Source: Lethocerus indicus (lineage: Eukaryota > Arthropoda > Insecta > Hemiptera > Belostomatidae). From it: a stretch of 64,000 nt of DNA. Positions within the stretch are counted from its first letter, which is position 1. Every line of letters starts with the position of its first letter. Positions 22,973 to 34,172 of the stretch are shown here, piece after piece. Where the stretch lies: positions 8,556,001 to 8,620,000 of the forward strand of contig JACDQD010000103.1 of NCBI GenBank assembly GCA_019843655.1, given 5' to 3'. The position numbers and the translations under genes were made by a program. Below the pieces are notes generated by a model. That model worked only from the letters and a program-made list of their open reading frames with translations. It did no database searches and had not been told where the DNA came from.

Positions 22973-23830
22973 TCGGTGCAAGTGGACTTTAGTTAAGTAT
23001 ATTTCCGCACCAGCCTCAAGGGGCGCTAGTTTATCGGTGCAAACGGACTCAACGAACTTTAGTTAAGTACATTTCCGCACCACCCTCAAGGGGCGCTAGT
23101 TTATCGGTGCAAGCGGACTCAACGAACTTTAGTTAAGTACATTTCCGCACCAGCCTCAAGGGGCGCTAGTTTATCGGTGCAAGCGGACTCAACGAACTTT
23201 AGTTAAGTACATTTCCGCACCACCCTCAAGGGGCGCTAGTTTATCGGTGCATGTGCACTCAACGAACTTTAGTTAAGTACATTTCCGCGCCACCCTCAAG
23301 GGGCGCTAGTTTATCGGTGCATGTGCACTCAACGAACTTTAGTTAAGTACATTTCCGCACCACCCTCAGGGGGCGCTAGTTTATCGGTGCAAGTGGACCC
23401 AACGAACTTTAGTTAAGTACATTTCCGCACCACCCTCAAGGGGCGCTAGTTTATCGGTGCAAGTGGACCCAACGAACTTTAGTTAAGTACATTTCCGCAC
23501 CACCCTCAAGGGGCGCTAGTTTATCGGTGCAAGTGGACCCAACGAACTTTAGTTAAGTACATTTCCGCACCACCCTCAAGGGGCGCTAGTTTATCGGTGC
23601 AAGTGGCCATAACGAAAGTTCGTTGGGTCCACTTGCACCAGTACAAGTGCCAGTGACAGTACAGTGGGGATGCGCAAAAAGCATCCAAAGTGCCCAAGTG
23701 ACTAACACCGCTGCTGACGATGGCGAGCAGCCGAAACCGGTCTAGCAAAAGATCAAACCAGCGAGAGGAGACAGAAACACACGAAAACTACGTGTGTTCG
23801 AACCCCTCGTAGTCCGCAAAACAGGTAAGG
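22973..23830 (+). mobile_element. Element copy 4 with 70-mer array 4
   Basis: About nine plus-oriented 70-bp units at 22973-23620, many with CTCAAGGGGCGCTAG. A short inverted piece of the unit (GAAAGTTCGTTGGGTCCACT) follows, then the GC-richer end at about 23640-23800 (GCAGCCGAAACCGGTCTAGC, AGCGAGAGGAGACAGAAACA). Here the array abuts the GC-richer end directly, with no AT spacer. Confidence 0.85.
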
Positions 23831-24748
23831 AAAATATAACAATTACATGAAACCGCGGATATCCGGTTCGATTTTCCCATTCGAACTATGTAAACATGAA
23901 ATTGAAAATTTTTCAATCAATAAATGTGTTGGTCGAGGTGGCCGTGTGGGCGACGGCCCAGTAGATTTTATTAATGGACGCTCATTATTATCTTATCTTA
24001 TAATAATGCGTTAATACAGCGCAATTATAACCGGAATTTGTTACACATTGACCTACCTTCTTGTTCTGCACGGCTGGTCCGGTTTTTTCTTTCTTCGTCG
24101 AGTTATGTGGCCGCTTGCCCTCTTTTTAAAAATGCCTGGAATTGCCACGATGTACTGTCATGTACTTCAAGCGATTGCAAAATTTTTTAGATAACACGAT
24201 ATTATGTGTTATATGAACAAGTAATATTTGATCGACGAATGTTCGAATAGTCCTACATGTACTAATTATTTATTCATGGACTCAATAGCTTGGCATATGC
24301 GATGAAAATTCTCCGGCCTCGAATCGGAATATCCCACCAACTATTTCAGGAAAAAATCCTAACCTTAAATCGGAATGCATCTGCCGTAGTGTCGTTGTTG
24401 TTGTTTTGAAAATAATTCATAACTTGGCTTATTTAATAACTGAAGCATTCAGCAATCCTATATATTCTTAGATTATTGTTGATTGCAAAAAGAGAAGACT
24501 AACAACGCAAATATTGAAGATCCGGTAATAGTGAACAGGCCAAGAAAATAATTCGATCCTACAAATCACATAATTAGATTATTATTAATTACTGTTGTCA
24601 TTAGCGGTTACTGAAACAGTAATGGAATCAATAATTAAAAATTTAATTTTGCCAAATCTGGCAAATTTAAGGGAAAACATCGAAAATACGAACGTCTAGG
24701 TATGTACAATAATTTAATTTACATCATATCTCAACAATCATAAAACAT
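23831..24748. other. Gene-free interval before CPR11
   Basis: AT-rich. The last 60 bases are the CPR11 3' flank (delta type), which resembles the CPR15 flank and, inverted, the CPR16 flank. Confidence 0.5.
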
Positions 24749-25647
24749 CTAATGATGGTGGGGAGCGTGGTGGTGGTACTCGGGTTCAGGGTGGATGGAC
24801 TTTCCGAGCTTCTGAATTTTTGCGTTGTAGCCATGTTTATCGGCGGTGTAGTGTACCTCGAGTATGGTACCGTCGGGCTGGTGCTGCATGTAGAATCCTT
24901 TGACTTGGTCGCCCACCCTCTCTTCGTGGTGGCTCTTCACGTCGCCGGTGTGTCCGTCCTCGACTTTGTACACGAAGTCGTAGTGAGGAGGAGCCTACGG
25001 CGAATAGAAAACAAACCAGTGCATCATCCAAACTATCATCGATATCATAAAGAATTGAATTTCATCGCGGTCTATATATAATTACATAGTAGTCGTGATG
25101 TTCGTCGTGGTGAGCGTGAGCCTGGTGGTACAAGCCGTCGGAATGTGCCGGGTCACGGCCACATGACCTGCAAAGTGGCTGTGGGCATGTCCGTCATAGT
25201 GGCTCTGAGCGTGTCCTGCACTAATGCTGTGCGAGTGGCCTGCGTACAAGTTCTCCGCTTGATCATGATGGACAAGAGCCTCAGAAACCAAAGACAGGGC
25301 GACGACGCCAATCACTAGCAGGACCTGAAAGAAGAAAGTACCAATGATCTAGTATTGATCTCTCCTCGGAAGACAAATGAAATTATGTCAAACTTGAATG
25401 GATTCAAACTGTGAAAGGTTATTATCTCCGAATTTCTGACAAATGATTGAAAAGTTTTGAAATTACAATAATTTTCGATTTTTCGACATTCCTTTATGAG
25501 GCGAGTGTAACTCACTTGGGGATCACTGAAATTACATTTATAGATATAAATGGCACTGGACTAGAATACTGGTAAATATCGAGACTTCATCACGGTAAAA
25601 TCGATTATCTCACACTCTAATAGTTTACCAGGTGTACTCACCTTCAT
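24749..25647 (-). CDS. CPR11: RR-2 cuticular protein with octapeptide repeats; one frameshift
   Basis: Minus-strand exons 25642-25647 (M-K), 25086-25324 and 24749-24994. Exon 2 is unlike every other copy. After the signal peptide (M-K-V-L-L-V-I-G-V-V-A-L-S-L-V-S-E-A) come degenerate octapeptides, G-H-S-H-S-I-S-A, G-H-A-Q-S-H-Y-D and G-H-A-H-S-H-F-A. The exon is 239 bases where phase 0 needs a multiple of three. The expected end (Y-H-Q-A-H-A-H-H-D-E-H-H-D-Y-Y) is visible one frame away. One base appears to be missing near the G run at 25149-25152. Uncorrected, the frame reaches a stop in exon 3 after G-H-T-G-D-V territory. Exon 3 itself is intact (K-G-F-Y-M-Q-H-Q, K-H-G-Y-N-A-K-I-Q). It is either a real gene with a consensus error or a very young pseudogene. 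Confidence 0.78.
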
Positions 25648-25682
25648 GTTCTTTGTGGGTGATGTACTGTTAGATGTCTGTT

Positions 25683-25720
25683 ACTGACTGAAGTCTGTTT
25701 GGAATACGCTGGTATATATA
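25683..25720 (-). promoter_or_regulatory. Core promoter of CPR11
   Basis: Minus-strand TATATATACC at 25711-25720 and TCAGT at 25683-25687. Confidence 0.7.
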
Positions 25721-26491
25721 CCGCGGCGAGAGCGAATTGGGAGATATAGTCGACCGAGCAACACTTGATTACATATGTCCTTTCGGCCTGATTTACATTT
25801 CAGAAAAACTGTTTAAAGTGGTAGAAGAATGGAATTTGAAATATGCTTCTGTTACATGCATAAGTGATCAACTCAGGACCGGATTCATGTAAGCAAATTT
25901 AAAATGCGATGGAAGAATGCACGATCTGTAGAAGAATTCAGACTAGGTAAATAGATTCATGTTCGCATAATTATAAATGTATCAGACGTTTAATATAAAT
26001 CCAGAATTATATAAATATTGTATGAAAATAAAATACACCGTTACACTAAGTTGACAGCGGTCTAAAGAGCGTCGGAAGTGAAATGATAATGCTTATTCTG
26101 AAAGTGTTCAAGCAGCACCTGGTAACCAGGAATGTAACCTCCCACTTCTCCTGAAGACATGTTTCCCAGATTGTGTCGCATAGTACAAAAATGCAAGAGA
26201 AATTAAAACCCCTACAATAAAAATAAAAGATCACTCCTTCACATAAGTCCTGATAAGTTGGGACTGTGTCGGCAGGCGTGGCGTGATGTAAAAATAACTA
26301 TTATAAAAATTATTTTATTCTTCAAACTAAAACTTCGGGTATGTTTTATGGCTTTTAATCATTGCTGGGAAAATCGTTTATAATACAAACCAACTATGGC
26401 ATGCGATCAAGACATTGAATAATTAAGACATAAGTGCCTATGTAATCAGATGTTTGTCTCTTGTCCAGTGAAGTGTAGCAACCGGGCCCAG
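25721..26491. other. Divergent promoter interval CPR11/CPR12
   Basis: AT-rich. No element copy and no exon were seen. The last 150 bases match the Q-type upstream region of CPR6 and CPR8. Confidence 0.5.
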
Positions 26492-26528
26492 TATAAAAGA
26501 GGTTTGGAACAGCATTTCGGCAGTCAGT
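26492..26528 (+). promoter_or_regulatory. Core promoter of CPR12 (Q-type)
   Basis: TATAAAAG at 26492-26499 and TCAGT at 26524-26528, 34 bases from T to A. Confidence 0.78.
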
Positions 26529-26563
26529 TCGCAGCCTTCACAGGTACCACAGCTGAATATAAA

Positions 26564-27178
26564 ATGCAGACAATCAGGGTGAGTTAATAATTAAATTTGA
26601 AATTTAATCGGCTTGACAACTTGTACACAGGTGACTTAATAATTACTGCCTTACAGATGGCCGTTGTTGCTCTCATCGCCCTCTCCCTGGGATGTGAGGC
26701 ACTTCATCTCGGTCATGTTCATCAGGCACATGCCCAGAGCCTCACAAACACTCATTCATTGAGCCTGTCCCAGGGCTCGTACCACGGTCACGAATCGCAC
26801 GACGATCACAAGGACTACTATGTAAGTAAACACCCAATTTTTTGAAATCTGAATTAGAATAACTATTCATAATGTATCAAAGCGATTTGTAAATATTCCA
26901 ATAAATGATTGATTTCTTTTTTGGTCCAGGCTCCTCCTCACTACGACTTCGTGTACAAAGTCGAGGACGGACACACCGGCGACGTGAAGAGCCACCACGA
27001 AGAGAGGGTGGGCGACCAGGTGAAGGGCGTCTACATGCAGCACCAGCCCGACGGTACCATACTCGAGGTACACTACACCGCCGACAAGCACAACGGCTAC
27101 AACGCACAGGTCAAGAAGCTGGGAAAGTCCATCCACCCCGAACCCGAGTACCACCACCACGCTCCCCATCATCATTAG
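26564..27178 (+). CDS. CPR12: RR-2 cuticular protein
   Basis: Exons 26564-26578 (M-Q-T-I-R), 26657-26821 and 26930-27178 give an intact 142-residue protein. The signal peptide and His-rich linker are those of CPR8. The core reads K-G-V-Y-M-Q-H-Q-P-D-G-T and K-H-N-G-Y-N-A-Q-V-K-K-L-G-K, with tail H-H-H-A-P-H-H-H. The Q-type promoter is joined to an alpha-type 3' flank, a combination not found in CPR6, CPR8, CPR13 or CPR15. It points toward CPR13 across 70-mer array 5. Confidence 0.93.
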
Positions 27179-27359
27179 ATACATTGGAGAATTATAATAT
27201 TTATTGATAATTACAGTATTAATTATATATTTAAAACGTACCTCATCAACTTTTTTCATTCTTGAATCCCTACTGTCGTTAGAGCTATGCGCTATTAATT
27301 GGTAGATGAATAAATCATTATTTAAAATCGTTATCGTCCACCAGTGGTAACATTGAATA

Positions 27360-28640
27360 CACATCTGCGAGGGGTGGAATACACTTGCACCGATCAAATA
27401 GCGCGCCCTGTGGGTGGTACGGAAATGTACTTAACTAAAGTTCGTTGGGCCGATTGCACCGATAAACTAGCGCCCCCTGAGGGTGGTGCGGAAATGTACT
27501 TAACTAAAGTTCGTTATGGCGACTCGAACGATAAACTAGCGCCCCTCTGAGGGTGGTGCGGAAATGTACTTAACTAAAGTTCGTTGAGTGCACATGCACC
27601 GATAAACTAGCGCCCCCTGAGGGTGGTGCGGAAATGTACTTAACTAAAGTTCGTTGAGTGCACATGCACCGATAAACTAGCGCCCCTTGAGGGTGGTGCG
27701 GAAATGTACTTAACTAAAGTTCGTTGAGTGCACATGCACCGATAAACTAGCGCCCCTTGAGGGTGGTGCGGAAATGTACTTAACTAAAGTTCGTTGAGTG
27801 CACGTGCACCGATAAACTAGCGCCCCTTGAGGGTGGCGCGGAAATGTACTTAACTAAAGTTCGTTGAGTGCACATGCACCGATAAACTAGCGCCCCTTGA
27901 GGGTGGTGCGGAAATATTAACTAAAGTTCGTTGAGTGCACATGCACCGATAAACTAGCGCCCCTTGAGGGTGGTGCGGAAATGTACTTAACTAAAGTTCG
28001 TTGAGTGCACATTGCACCGATAAACTAGCGCCCCTTGAGGGTGGTGCGGAAATGTACTTAACTAAAGTTCGTTGAGTGCACATGCACCGATAAACTAGCG
28101 GCCCTTTGAGGGATGGTGCGGGAAATGTACTTAACTAAAGTTCGTTGAGTGCACATGCACCGATAAACCAGCGCCCCCTGAGGGTGGTGCGGAAATGTAC
28201 TTAACTAAAGTTCGTTGTGTCCACTTGTAGCGATTAACTAGATTACTAAAAATAAAATTTTTTCAATAAATTTTGTTCAACAGGCAAACATATAGGATCG
28301 TAAATACATAATACCAGATATATTTCCTGTCATATATTTGGAAGCCAGAACCTAATAGCACTGATTAGTACTATCATAAAATATATATTCTACCCATAAT
28401 CCCACTAAGACTTAAGTCCATTAACCAAATCCCTTCCAACCCAAATAAGACAAACAACATCCCCCAAAACCACAATTACCGGACACATATATATACACGA
28501 CAAACAGACAACCACCACAGTACAAGTGACTCTGACAGTGCAGTGAGGATGCCCAAAAAACATCCAAAGTGCCAAAGTGACATCGATACTGAAAACGGCA
28601 CATTACAAAAGCTTCAAAACGATAAAAAAAAGCCCTATGC
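27360..28640 (-). mobile_element. Element copy 5 with 70-mer array 5
   Basis: About twelve 70-bp units in minus orientation at about 27385-28230 (CTAGCGCCCCTTGAGGGTGG pattern), then the AT spacer (ATATTTCCTGTCATATATTT) and the GC-richer end at about 28500-28610 (ACAGTGCAGTGAGGATGCCC). The whole is the reverse complement of the layout of copies 2 and 3, and it sits between the 3' ends of CPR12 and CPR13. Confidence 0.87.
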
Positions 28641-28897
28641 AGTCGAGTTGTGTGTATCATCTCATGGAAAGAGGTGGCAAGTTCAAGCTAGTGGAGTAGT
28701 AAGAGGGTAACATTAGGCGGTGTTTAATGTAGAAAATAAATATGATTTATTAAAGATACAATGTTTAGAAATGTAATGCATTGTATTAATACAACGAGAG
28801 ATAAGATGGCAAGGATACTACAATTAATGACGGTTGGGGTTGGAGTGACTCTTTCCTGAACATTGTAATATTCAGTAAGTTCTCTTATCAGTAAGAT
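28641..28897. other. 3' flank of CPR13 (beta type)
   Basis: In reverse complement this matches the CPR6 and CPR8 3' flanks (14593-14820 and 18359-18600), including ACACCGCCTAATGTTACCCT. Confidence 0.65.
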
Positions 28898-29507
28898 TTA
28901 ATGATGATGGGGAGCGTGGTGGTGGTACTCGGGTTCGGGGTGGATGGACTTTCCCAGCTTCTTGACCTGTGCGTTGTAGCCGTTGTGCTTGTCGGCGGTG
29001 TAGTGTACCTCGAGTATGGTACCGTCGGGCTGGTGCTGCATGTAGAATCCTTTACCTATCGCCCACCCTCTCTTCGTGGTGGCTCTTCACGTCGCCGGTG
29101 TGTCCGTCCTCGACTTTGTACACGAAGTCGTAGTGAGGAGGAGCCTGAACCAAGTATTCAAATAAATTCTTCATAGGAATTTCCACAAATTTCTTTGATA
29201 CATTAATTTTCTAATTCAGATTTTTAAAAAAAATTGAAGTTTACTTACATAGTAGTCCTTGTGATCGTCGTGCGATTCGTGACCGTGGTACGAGCCCTGG
29301 GACAGGCTCAATGAATGAGTGTTTGTGAGGCTCTGGGCATGTGCCTGATGAACATGACCGAGATGAAGTGCCTCACATCCCAGGGAGAGGGCGATCAGGG
29401 CAACAACGGCCATCTGTAAGGCAGTAATTATTAAGTCACCTGGTGTACAAGTTGTCAAGCCGATTAAATTCCAAATTTAATTATTAACTCACCCTGATTG
29501 TCTGCAT
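28898..29507 (-). pseudogene. CPR13: RR-2 cuticular gene with frameshift in exon 3
   Basis: Minus-strand exons 29493-29507 (M-Q-T-I-R), 29249-29413 and 28898-29144. Exons 1 and 2 are intact and of Q type. Exon 3 is 247 bases instead of 249: near 29051-29060 the usual GACTTGGTC reads ACCTATC. The frame becomes R-V-G-D-R followed by TAA at 29052-29054, in the middle of the RR-2 domain. The rest of the exon is intact out of frame and ends in the normal tail. It is a pseudogene if the sequence is right; a two-base consensus error is possible. It is the divergent partner of CPR14, with an array-less element between them. Confidence 0.75.
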
Positions 29508-29542
29508 TTTATATTCAGCTGTGGTACCTGTGAAGGCTGAGC

Positions 29543-29579
29543 ACTGACTGCCGAAATGCTGTTCCAAACCTCTTTTATA
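29543..29579 (-). promoter_or_regulatory. Core promoter of CPR13 (Q-type)
   Basis: Minus-strand TATAAAAG at 29572-29579 and TCAGT at 29543-29547. Confidence 0.78.
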
Positions 29580-29699
29580 CTGGGCCCGGTTGCTACACTT
29601 CACTGGACACGAAACCTCGAAACAATTGATTACATAGTATGTCTTCATTATTAAACATCTTGATCGAATGCCATGGTTTATGTTATCGAATAAATAATC

Positions 29700-30220
29700 C
29701 GCACCAAACTAAGGGGAGCGTTATTTTCACAAAAATCGTTTGTTAGATTTAGTTACTAAAAATAAACTATGTTCAATAAAATTTGGACCAACAGGAAACT
29801 ATTATGATCGTAAATACAATACCAGATAGATTTCCTGTCATATATATGGAAGTCAGAAACTAATACTTGAGACCCGTTATGTGATCATATATATATTTTA
29901 ACCATAATCAGTCTAAAACTTAAGCCGATTAACAAAATCCCTCCTAACCCAAATAAGTCAAACAACATACCAGGAAAACACAATAGCAAGACACGTATAT
30001 ATACACACGACAATCAGACAACCACCACAGTTCAAGAGACAGTGACAGTGCAGTGAGGATGCCCAAAAAGCATCCAAGTGCCCAAGTGAATAACATCGCT
30101 GCTGACGATGGCGAGCAGCCGAAACCGGTCTAGCAAAAGATCAAACCAGCGAGAGGAGACAGAAACACACGAAATCTACGGTATTCCAACCTCTACGGTA
30201 TTCAGACCACAAATCAGGTA
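29700..30220 (-). mobile_element. Array-less element copy between CPR13 and CPR14
   Basis: AT spacer (CCTGTCATATATATGGAAGT) followed by the GC-richer end (GATGGCGAGCAGCCGAAACC, then AGCGAGAGGAGACAGAAACA). It is inverted relative to the copies between CPR5/6 and CPR7/8, as expected if the gene pair itself is inverted. Confidence 0.72.
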
Positions 30221-30434
30221 TTCTAAACCAGTTTAGCATATTGCCGAATGAGCAACCCGAGGCCGATTTTGGCTTGAATGTATGGCCTAATCTAAACACT
30301 AGCATCGAAAATACAGTCCATGCCATCAATCGTTGTGGTGTGTCGCCTGGAATTTGGATATTGCTGAAATATGAACACACCGTATAATTAAATGTTATGA
30401 AGACAATTGTGCCCACTGAGGTGTGGCTGCCTCG

Positions 30435-30471
30435 TATAAAAGAGGTCGGAGCCGGCATTTGGGCAGTCAGT
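30435..30471 (+). promoter_or_regulatory. Core promoter of CPR14 (H-type)
   Basis: TATAAAAG at 30435-30442 and TCAGT at 30467-30471. Confidence 0.78.
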
Positions 30472-30509
30472 GCCCAGTGTTCACCAATCACTAGTAAAAC
30501 TACAACAAA

Positions 30510-31125
30510 ATGCACGCCGCGAAAGTGAGTAGGATTTAAATAATAACAGAATTATTATGATAATTAAATAGTGATTAAATTCCTGATAATTGTACTGCCT
30601 TACAGATGGCCGTTGTTGCTCTGATCGCCCTCTCCCTGGGATGTGAGGCACTTCATCTCGGTCATGTTCATCAGGCACATGCCCAGAGCCTCACAAACAC
30701 TCATTCATTGAGCCTGTCCCAGGGCTCGTACCACGGTCACGAATCGCACGACGATCACAAGGACTACTACGTAAATAAACCCATTTTTAAAAATCTGAAT
30801 TTGAATAATTATTCATAATGTATCAAAGCAATTTGTGAACATTCTAATGACGAATTGGTTTGATTTTCCGGTCCAGGCTCCTCCTCACTACGACTTCGTG
30901 TACAAAGTCGAGGACGGACACACCGGCGACGTGAAGAGCCACCACGAAGAGAGGGTGGGCGACCAGGTGAAGGGCGTCTACATGCAGCACCAGCCCGACG
31001 GTACCATACTCGAGGTACACTACACCGCCGACAAGCACAACGGCTACAACGCACAGGTCAAGAAGCTGGGAAAGTCCATCCACCCCGAACCCGAGTACCA
31101 CCACCACGCTCCTCATCATCATTAG
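30510..31125 (+). CDS. CPR14: RR-2 cuticular protein
   Basis: Exons 30510-30524 (M-H-A-A-K), 30606-30770 and 30877-31125 give an intact 142-residue protein. It is H-type, like CPR5 and CPR7, but on the opposite strand. The signal peptide and linker are as in CPR8. The core has K-G-V-Y-M-Q-H-Q and K-H-N-G-Y-N-A-Q-V-K-K-L-G-K, with tail A-P-H-H-H. The intron 2 donor is GTAAAT rather than GTAAGT, also seen in CPR16. The 3' flank is alpha type. Confidence 0.93.
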
Positions 31126-31324
31126 ATACATTGTAGAATTATAATATTTATTGATAAATACAGTTTTATTTATATATTTAAACGATCTGTTTTCTCATCA
31201 ACTGCTTTCAGTCCCTACTGACAGTTTGGATCCCTACTGTCGTAAGAGCTATATGCTATTAATTGTTAGATGATTAAATCATTAATTAAAATCATTATCG
31301 TTCACCAGTGCTAACATTGAATAC

Positions 31325-31925
31325 AGATCTGCGAGGGGTGGAGTGCACTTGCAGCGATAAACTAGCACCTCCTGAGGGTGGTACGGAAATGTACTTACCT
31401 AAGTTCGTTGGGTCCCGTTGTACCGATTAACTACCGCCCTCTGAGTGTGGTGCGGATATGTACTTAACTAAAGTTCCTTGGGTCCCGTTGTACCGATTAA
31501 CTACCGCCCTCTGAGTGTGGTGCGGATATGTACTTAACTAAAGTTCCTTGGGTCCCGTTGCACCGATTAACTACCGCCCTCTGAGTGTGGTGCGGAAATG
31601 TACTTAACTAAAGTTCATTGGGTCCAGTTGCATCGATAAACTAGCGCCCCTGAGGGTGGTGCGGAAATGTACTTAACTAAAGTTCGTTGGGTAAACTTGT
31701 ACCGATAAACTAGCGCCCCCTGAGGAAGGTGCGGAAATGTACTTAACTAAAGTTCGTGGAGTCCACTTGCAGCAGTACAAGTGACAGTGACAGTGTAGTG
31801 AGGATGCCCAAAAAACATCCTAAGTGCCAAAGTGACTAACAACGCTACTGATGAGGGCGAGCAATCGAAACCGGTCTAGCATAAAACCAAACCAGCGAGA
31901 GGAGACAGAAACACAAGAGGTCAAC
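31325..31925 (-). mobile_element. Element copy 6 with 70-mer array 6
   Basis: About six minus-oriented 70-bp units at about 31335-31775, several diverged (CCGATTAACTACCGCCCTCT), followed directly by the GC-richer end (ACAGTGACAGTGTAGTGAGG, AGCGAGAGGAGACAGAAACA). The AT spacer is missing. It separates CPR14 and CPR15. Confidence 0.82.
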
Positions 31926-32702
31926 GGCATTAAAAGAATATTTTATCAGTTTTCCCATTATCATAATCCCAGCTTTCTTAATTTCCTAACGTAGTATTTA
32001 TATTTACATAAAAGTTACATAATGAATAATGTTTATGTTTGCAATCTTAGTGGCTGAGAGATATTGCGTTTATGGTTACCGCCTTAGCCCCAATCCATCC
32101 CTTGTCCTAGGTATTTCAGTTGGTTATTTGACGACAAATCGATGTCATATTTCATCCTTTTTTTTAAATTTGTAAATATATTGCACTTTGATTAAATTGT
32201 TTTGTAATAAATAAAAAAATATTATAAGAACTATGAGTTAAAAACAAAACATCTTTCTTCAAAATGTTAAGGCATATATCAGTAATAAGCATTTTATGAC
32301 CGATATTTGACAATACTAAAAATATGAAATTACATTTACAAATTAAATCAAATTTACATTAATTATTTTACACTTTTGGCATATAAATTAGTATTAGTAG
32401 ACCTGTATTCAGTTTTTCGAAAATATTGTGGGTTGTAACAAATAAATACGGCTATTAAAGTGACAGGGTAAACAAAAGATGTTATGAAACAAATACTAGA
32501 TTACCATGAAAAATTCTGACACATGGCTTCATTCAGGCCCCGAATTCCCCAAATTGCATAAATTATAAATATATAATTAAGAGGAACTGAGGAAACACAC
32601 GAGGACAATTGTGGTTGTAGGAATGGATGACAGAGGAAAGAGCTTATATCAACGTATGTACATTAATTTAATTCATATAATATCTCAACAGGTATAAACA
32701 AA
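31926..32702. other. Gene-free interval before CPR15
   Basis: AT-rich. The last 60 bases are a delta-type 3' flank shared with CPR11 and, inverted, with CPR16. Nothing else was recognised. Confidence 0.5.
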
Positions 32703-33306
32703 TTAATGATGGTGGGGAGCGTGGTGGTGGTACTCGGGTTCGGGGTGGATGGACTTTCCCAGCTTCTTGACGTGTGCGTTGTAGCCGTTGTGCTTGTCGG
32801 CGGTGTAGTGTACCTCGAGTATGGTACCGTCGGGCTGGTGGTGGCTGTAGGAGCCTTTCACCTCATCGCCCACCCTCTGCTCGTGCTGGCTCTTCACGTC
32901 GCCGGTGTGTCCGTCCTCGACTTTGTACACGAAGTCGTAGTGAGGAGGAGCCTGGACCAAAAATCAAACCATTCATCATATCAAATTGCTTTGATACATT
33001 ATGAATATTCCAATTCAGATTTTTAAAAATGGGAATTTTACTTACGTAGTAGTCCTTGTGATCGTCGTGCGATTCGTGACCGTGGTACGAGCCCTGGGAC
33101 AGGCTCAATGAATGAGTGTTTGTGAGGCTCTGGGCATGTGCCTGATGAACATGACCGAGATGAAGTGCCTCACATCCCAGGGAGAGGGCGATCAGAGCAA
33201 CAACGGCCATCTGTAAGGCAGTAATTATTAAAGTCACCCTGGTGTACAAGTTGTCAAGCCGATTAAATTCCAAATTTAATTATTAACTCACCCTGATTGT
33301 CTGCAT
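32703..33306 (-). CDS. CPR15: RR-2 cuticular protein, K-S-Q-H-E-Q variant
   Basis: Minus-strand exons 33292-33306 (M-Q-T-I-R), 33046-33210 and 32703-32951 give an intact 142-residue protein. Exons 1 and 2 are of Q type. Exon 3 differs from the other Q genes in the middle of the RR-2 core: K-S-Q-H-E-Q-R-V-G-D-E-V-K-G-S-Y-S-H-H replaces K-S-H-H-E-E-R-V-G-D-Q-V-K-G-V-Y-M-Q-H. The same variant occurs in CPR1 at the far end of the cluster, so the tract may have been copied between them. It is the divergent partner of CPR16. Confidence 0.92.
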
Positions 33307-33341
33307 TTTATATTCAGCTGTGGTACCTGTGAAGGCTGAGC

Positions 33342-33378
33342 ACTGACTGCCGAAATGCTGTTCCAAACCTCTTTTATA
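33342..33378 (-). promoter_or_regulatory. Core promoter of CPR15 (Q-type)
   Basis: Minus-strand TATAAAAG at 33371-33378 and TCAGT at 33342-33346. Confidence 0.78.
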
Positions 33379-34094
33379 CTGGGCCCGGTTGCTACACTTC
33401 ACTGGACAAGAGACAAACATCTGATTACATAGTCACATGTTTCTTCATTATTCAATGTCTTGATCGCATGCCACAGTTTTTTATACCGTACAAACGATTC
33501 CCCATGTTGGAATATAATGATCAGAAATATTTAAACGGTTAGCTTACCATTACTGTCCGTAGTCCGTAGTATCCGAAATAACAAGTCAGGAAACTGTCAC
33601 CAGTGGATGATTCCTTCATCATGAGAACCATGTCAGAATAAAACATAAATCAATTGCACTTATGACATGTAAATTTGTCGATTGTACTATAGAAAGTTAA
33701 AAAAAATGATTGGAAAACAATGAAACGAACTTCTAATAGAAATATGAAAAATCAGTAAAATTTACACGCTAAGGATAAGTAAGTATATATCAGAAAAAAT
33801 ATATTATGTATTCTAGGTTTAGATGACATTAATCATATATCCTTCCGCACCTGTTTCAATAAATAATAATAGTGTAAATTTCAGGATTGTATACCTCTTT
33901 TGGCTCCACGCCGTCTTCAGTAGCGTACATAAAACAGTTAGAAGTAATAATTCTCTACCAAACCCCAATTTCAACAATGAATTCGACGCCCGTCATTGCA
34001 TATGGCGCGCGATGTGTGGAATTTTGACATTGCTGAAACATGTGTAATCAATTGTTATGAAGACAATTGTGCCCACTGAGGTGTGGCTGCCTCG
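33379..34094. other. Divergent promoter interval CPR15/CPR16
   Basis: AT-rich. A short remnant of the element end (ACGCCGTCTTCAGTAGCGTA) lies near 33908-33927. From about 34010 the sequence resembles the H-type upstream block, in a more diverged form than at CPR5, 7 and 14. Confidence 0.5.
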
Positions 34095-34131
34095 TATAAA
34101 AGAGGTCGGAGCCGGCATTTGGGCAGTCAGT
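34095..34131 (+). promoter_or_regulatory. Core promoter of CPR16 (H-type)
   Basis: TATAAAAG at 34095-34102 and TCAGT at 34127-34131. Confidence 0.75.
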
Positions 34132-34172
34132 GCCCAGTGTTATAACCAATCACTAGTAAAACTACTACAAAA

